64,000 bases of DNA. Source: CAVTLG01 sp963735495 (GTDB lineage: Bacteria > Chloroflexota > Ktedonobacteria > Ktedonobacterales > Ktedonobacteraceae). The position numbers and the translations under genes are program-made. The stretch's first letter is position 1, and each line of letters starts with the position of its first letter. This document shows, one piece after another, positions 62,022 to 64,000 of this stretch. The notes under the pieces were generated by a model that saw only the letters and a program-made list of their open reading frames with translations, made no database searches and was not told where the DNA came from. Where the stretch lies: contig CAVTLG010000002.1 in NCBI GenBank assembly GCA_963735495.1, positions 1,612,001-1,676,000 on the forward strand, given 5' to 3'.

Positions 62022-63806
62022 TTACAAAGGGTAGCCTTGCTTCTCAACGACGAGTGCTGCCACCTCGCGCTGGAGGGCCACACCATTCAATGTGTAGTCT
62101 CCGACGTAGGCGCGTACACGTGCGAGCACTTTCTCGACGCGATCTGCGTCTATGTAGCTCATGATCATTTGATCGAGGTTGCTGCGTATACGGGTGAAGG
62201 AGAGCCACGTCGCCAGTTGAGCCAGCTTGATATGCGTGGCACTATTCTCATCACCGCGCCGGGCCGTCTTGATGGCACGCGCCAGTGCGCTATCGATAGC
62301 GTAGAGTTCGACGAGCAGGTTAGCCTGATAGTCGATAAACTCTTGTTCGTTTTCAAGTTCCTGCATATATTTTAACGCAATCTGCATTGACGCATAGATT
62401 GTTGCATCCTTGGCGCGCTCCAATGCATTGACTGCTCCGCGCAGTTCAGCGGGGACGCTGGCATCCGCGCGTTCAGGAACCTGCCCGGATTTTATGTTGG
62501 CCTCGATCTCGGGATACTTCGACATGAGATCAACTTTGCCTCCCAGTGCACGCTTGAAGAGTGTTCCTGTCGCAACCAGGCGGTTGATCTCGTTGGTGCC
62601 CTCGAAGATGCGTTGGATACGCGCGTCACGGTAGGCTTTCTCGATGGGATACTCGTGCATGAAGCCGTAACCGCCAAAGATTTGCACACCTTCATCTACG
62701 ACCAGCGCCAGCACTTCGCTGCCGTGTACCTTGGCCAGCGAAGCTTCGACCGCATACTCTTCGATAGCTTTGAAGACGGTCTCCGTATCTTCGCCAGCGC
62801 TCAGTTGAGCCTGTGCGATATTGGACGCGGTACGGAAGACCTCGCTCTCGGCTGCGTAGGTTTCAGCTGCCATGCGGGCCAGTTTCTTCTGGATCATGCC
62901 AAACTCGTGTAGAAACTTGCCGAATGATTTACGCTCGGTGGTATACGTCGCGGCCAGTCCCAGTGCCGTGCGTGCCCCACCCACAGTGCCAGCACCTAGC
63001 TTCAGGCGTCCAATATTGAGAATATTGAAGGCGATCTTATAGCCTTTGTGCAGTTGTCCCAGCATATTCTCGACGGGTACCTGGACGTCTTCAAAGTAGA
63101 CCTGGCGCGTGGATGAGCCCTTGATGCCCATTTTGTTTTCCTCGACACCAGTTGAGACACCCGGCCACGTGGTCTCGACGATGAAGGCCGAAGGACGCTC
63201 GTTGCCAATACGGGCAAAGACGGTCATCACGTCCGCAAAGCCCGCGTTCGTGATCCATTGTTTGGTGCCGTTAAGAATATAGTGTTTGCCATCGGCGGAA
63301 AGCTCTGCGCGTGTGCTCAAATTCATGGCGTCGGAGCCGACTCCCGGCTCGGTCAGCGCGTATGCCGAGATCCATTCTCCAGAGGCTAGTTTGGGGAGAT
63401 AATGCTGCTTCTGCTCTTCAGTGCCGTAATAGACAATTGGCAGCGTACCGATAGTGGTATGTGCACCAAACGCAACGCTGAAGGATGGTTCGCGCAATTC
63501 AGCGGCTACCAATGCACTGGTGAGCAAGCCTAGTTCCGCGCCGCCGTACTGCTCTGGCACATCGATCATCAAGAGTCCCTGTTCGCCGGCCTTCTTGACC
63601 AGCGCAGGCATGACTCCCGGTTCCTGGCGATCAATAGCATCCATCTGGGGCAGTACTTCGCGCTGCACAAAGGTCGCCGCAGATTCTCCAATCCAACGCT
63701 GCTCTTCGTCCCGCTCCTCCAGGGTGAATATGCGATCAGCGCTCTCGCTGACTGGTGTCGTTAAAAATGCAGTCCCATTTTCTGTGGGTTTGATGGTTGT
63801 CGACAT
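62022..63806 (-). CDS. fadE: Acyl-CoA dehydrogenase (FadE type)
   Basis: 594 residues from ATG 63,806; an ATG three codons earlier sits almost on the AGAGGAG ribosome site. N-terminal helical domain, then YALTEPGVGSDAMNL and HYILNGTKQWITN (FAD/substrate region), the C-terminal helical domain with FGGYGFMHEYPIEKAYRDARI and the RIFEGTNEINRL motif with the catalytic Glu region. The extra ~170 C-terminal residues are typical of Bacillus FadE-like and ACAD9/VLCAD-like enzymes. It performs the first beta-oxidation step on long acyl-CoA. Confidence 0.93.
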   Translation of the reverse strand: MSTTIKPTENGTAFLTTPVSESADRIFTLEERDEEQRWIGESAATFVQREVLPQMDAIDRQEPGVMPALVKKAGEQGLLMIDVPEQYGGAELGLLTSALVAAELREPSFSVAFGAHTTIGTLPIVYYGTEEQKQHYLPKLASGEWISAYALTEPGVGSDAMNLSTRAELSADGKHYILNGTKQWITNAGFADVMTVFARIGNERPSAFIVETTWPGVSTGVEENKMGIKGSSTRQVYFEDVQVPVENMLGQLHKGYKIAFNILNIGRLKLGAGTVGGARTALGLAATYTTERKSFGKFLHEFGMIQKKLARMAAETYAAESEVFRTASNIAQAQLSAGEDTETVFKAIEEYAVEASLAKVHGSEVLALVVDEGVQIFGGYGFMHEYPIEKAYRDARIQRIFEGTNEINRLVATGTLFKRALGGKVDLMSKYPEIEANIKSGQVPERADASVPAELRGAVNALERAKDATIYASMQIALKYMQELENEQEFIDYQANLLVELYAIDSALARAIKTARRGDENSATHIKLAQLATWLSFTRIRSNLDQMIMSYIDADRVEKVLARVRAYVGDYTLNGVALQREVAALVVEKQGYPL

Positions 63807-63825
63807 AGATACCATTCTCCTCTTG

Positions 63826-64000
63826 CTATACTGACTTCCGCAGTTCTCTCCGTAAAACTTTGCCTATTGTTGACTTGGGTAAACTATCAAGGAACTTCAG
63901 CATTTTCGGAACCTTGTAAGCCGTGAGCTTTTGCTTACAAAAAGCCAGGATGTCCTCTCTGGTTTGTTCCGATGCCGCGAAGCCCGGTTTTAAAACGACA
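63826..64000 (-). CDS. Acyl-CoA synthetase, C-terminal end only
   Basis: 58 codons visible before the window edge. Translation reads ...REDILAFCKQKLTAYKVPKM, LKFLDSLPKSTIGKVLRREL, ending RKSV. This is the C-terminal domain of ANL-family fatty-acyl-CoA ligases; the Lys in TIGKVLRREL is the catalytic adenylation lysine. It ends 20 bases before the fadE start and probably activates fatty acids for the operon. Confidence 0.88.
   Translation of the reverse strand, partial: VVLKPGFAASEQTREDILAFCKQKLTAYKVPKMLKFLDSLPKSTIGKVLRRELRKSV

Overview
The window looks like a chromosomal segment of a Ktedonobacteria-type member of the Chloroflexota. This is inferred from its protein families: a remnant of an NB-ARC/TPR protein, proline-rich one-pass membrane proteins, a mannosyl-3-phosphoglycerate synthase, F420-type oxidoreductases and a Bacillus-like fadN-fadA-fadE locus. 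No rRNA or complete tRNA gene was found. It divides into a host backbone (1-35,497), an integrated mobile element of about 25 kb (35,498-60,539) and host backbone again (60,540-64,000).

Backbone 1-35,497. Genes in order: a lipoprotein start; a membrane-anchored glycoside-hydrolase-like protein; a lytic transglycosylase; a 2OG-Fe(II) oxygenase-like protein; a VC0807-type membrane protein; a histidine kinase; a haloalkane dehalogenase; a two-gene compatible-solute operon (mannosyl-3-phosphoglycerate synthase plus a histidine phosphatase); an LLM oxidoreductase; a Nudix gene with one in-frame stop; a valS gene with a well-preserved T-box leader but at least five frameshifts; a repeat-rich hypothetical protein; an IS200/IS605 remnant; a carboxylate-amine ligase; cytidine deaminase; a response regulator; regulators; an ABC ATPase; and a two-winged-helix Mrr-type nuclease. 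Small repeats are scattered through it, including a 180-bp MITE with perfect terminal inverted repeats and 8-bp target duplications.

The fad locus. On the minus strand the order is acyl-CoA ligase (3' end only), fadE acyl-CoA dehydrogenase, maoC-like hydratase, fadA thiolase and fadN. The element interrupts fadA: residues 1-294 lie at 60,538-61,421 and the last ~108 residues at 35,173-35,499. The two halves rejoin in frame at a Pro-Asp pair, giving a 402-residue thiolase.

The element, left to right. Two 183-bp direct repeats each carry a tight G-quadruplex motif. Next come a Replic_Relax protein, a small DNA-binding protein, an acidic protein, an HUH relaxase and a VirD4 coupling ATPase. A cas-less CRISPR-like mini-array of five repeats follows. 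A minus-strand transfer operon encodes a pilin-like protein, PrgI, VirB4, a CHAP hydrolase and a VirB6-like channel. Then come short GGGAGCCA repeats, a minus-strand operon of a methyltransferase with three paralogous HTH-like proteins and a divergent Xre regulator, an HTH-TPR regulator, a RadC protein and a membrane-HTH fusion. At the right end sit a complete heterologous thiolase, a recombinase-domain protein lacking the catalytic serine, and a large serine recombinase whose last codons lie in host DNA. It has the parts of an integrative conjugative element.

Main discovery candidate: an integrative element that splits a beta-oxidation thiolase gene by site-specific recombination while carrying its own full-length thiolase, a mini-CRISPR array and a catalytically dead recombinase paralogue beside its integrase. 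Excision would restore the host gene exactly; while integrated, the cargo enzyme could stand in for it.
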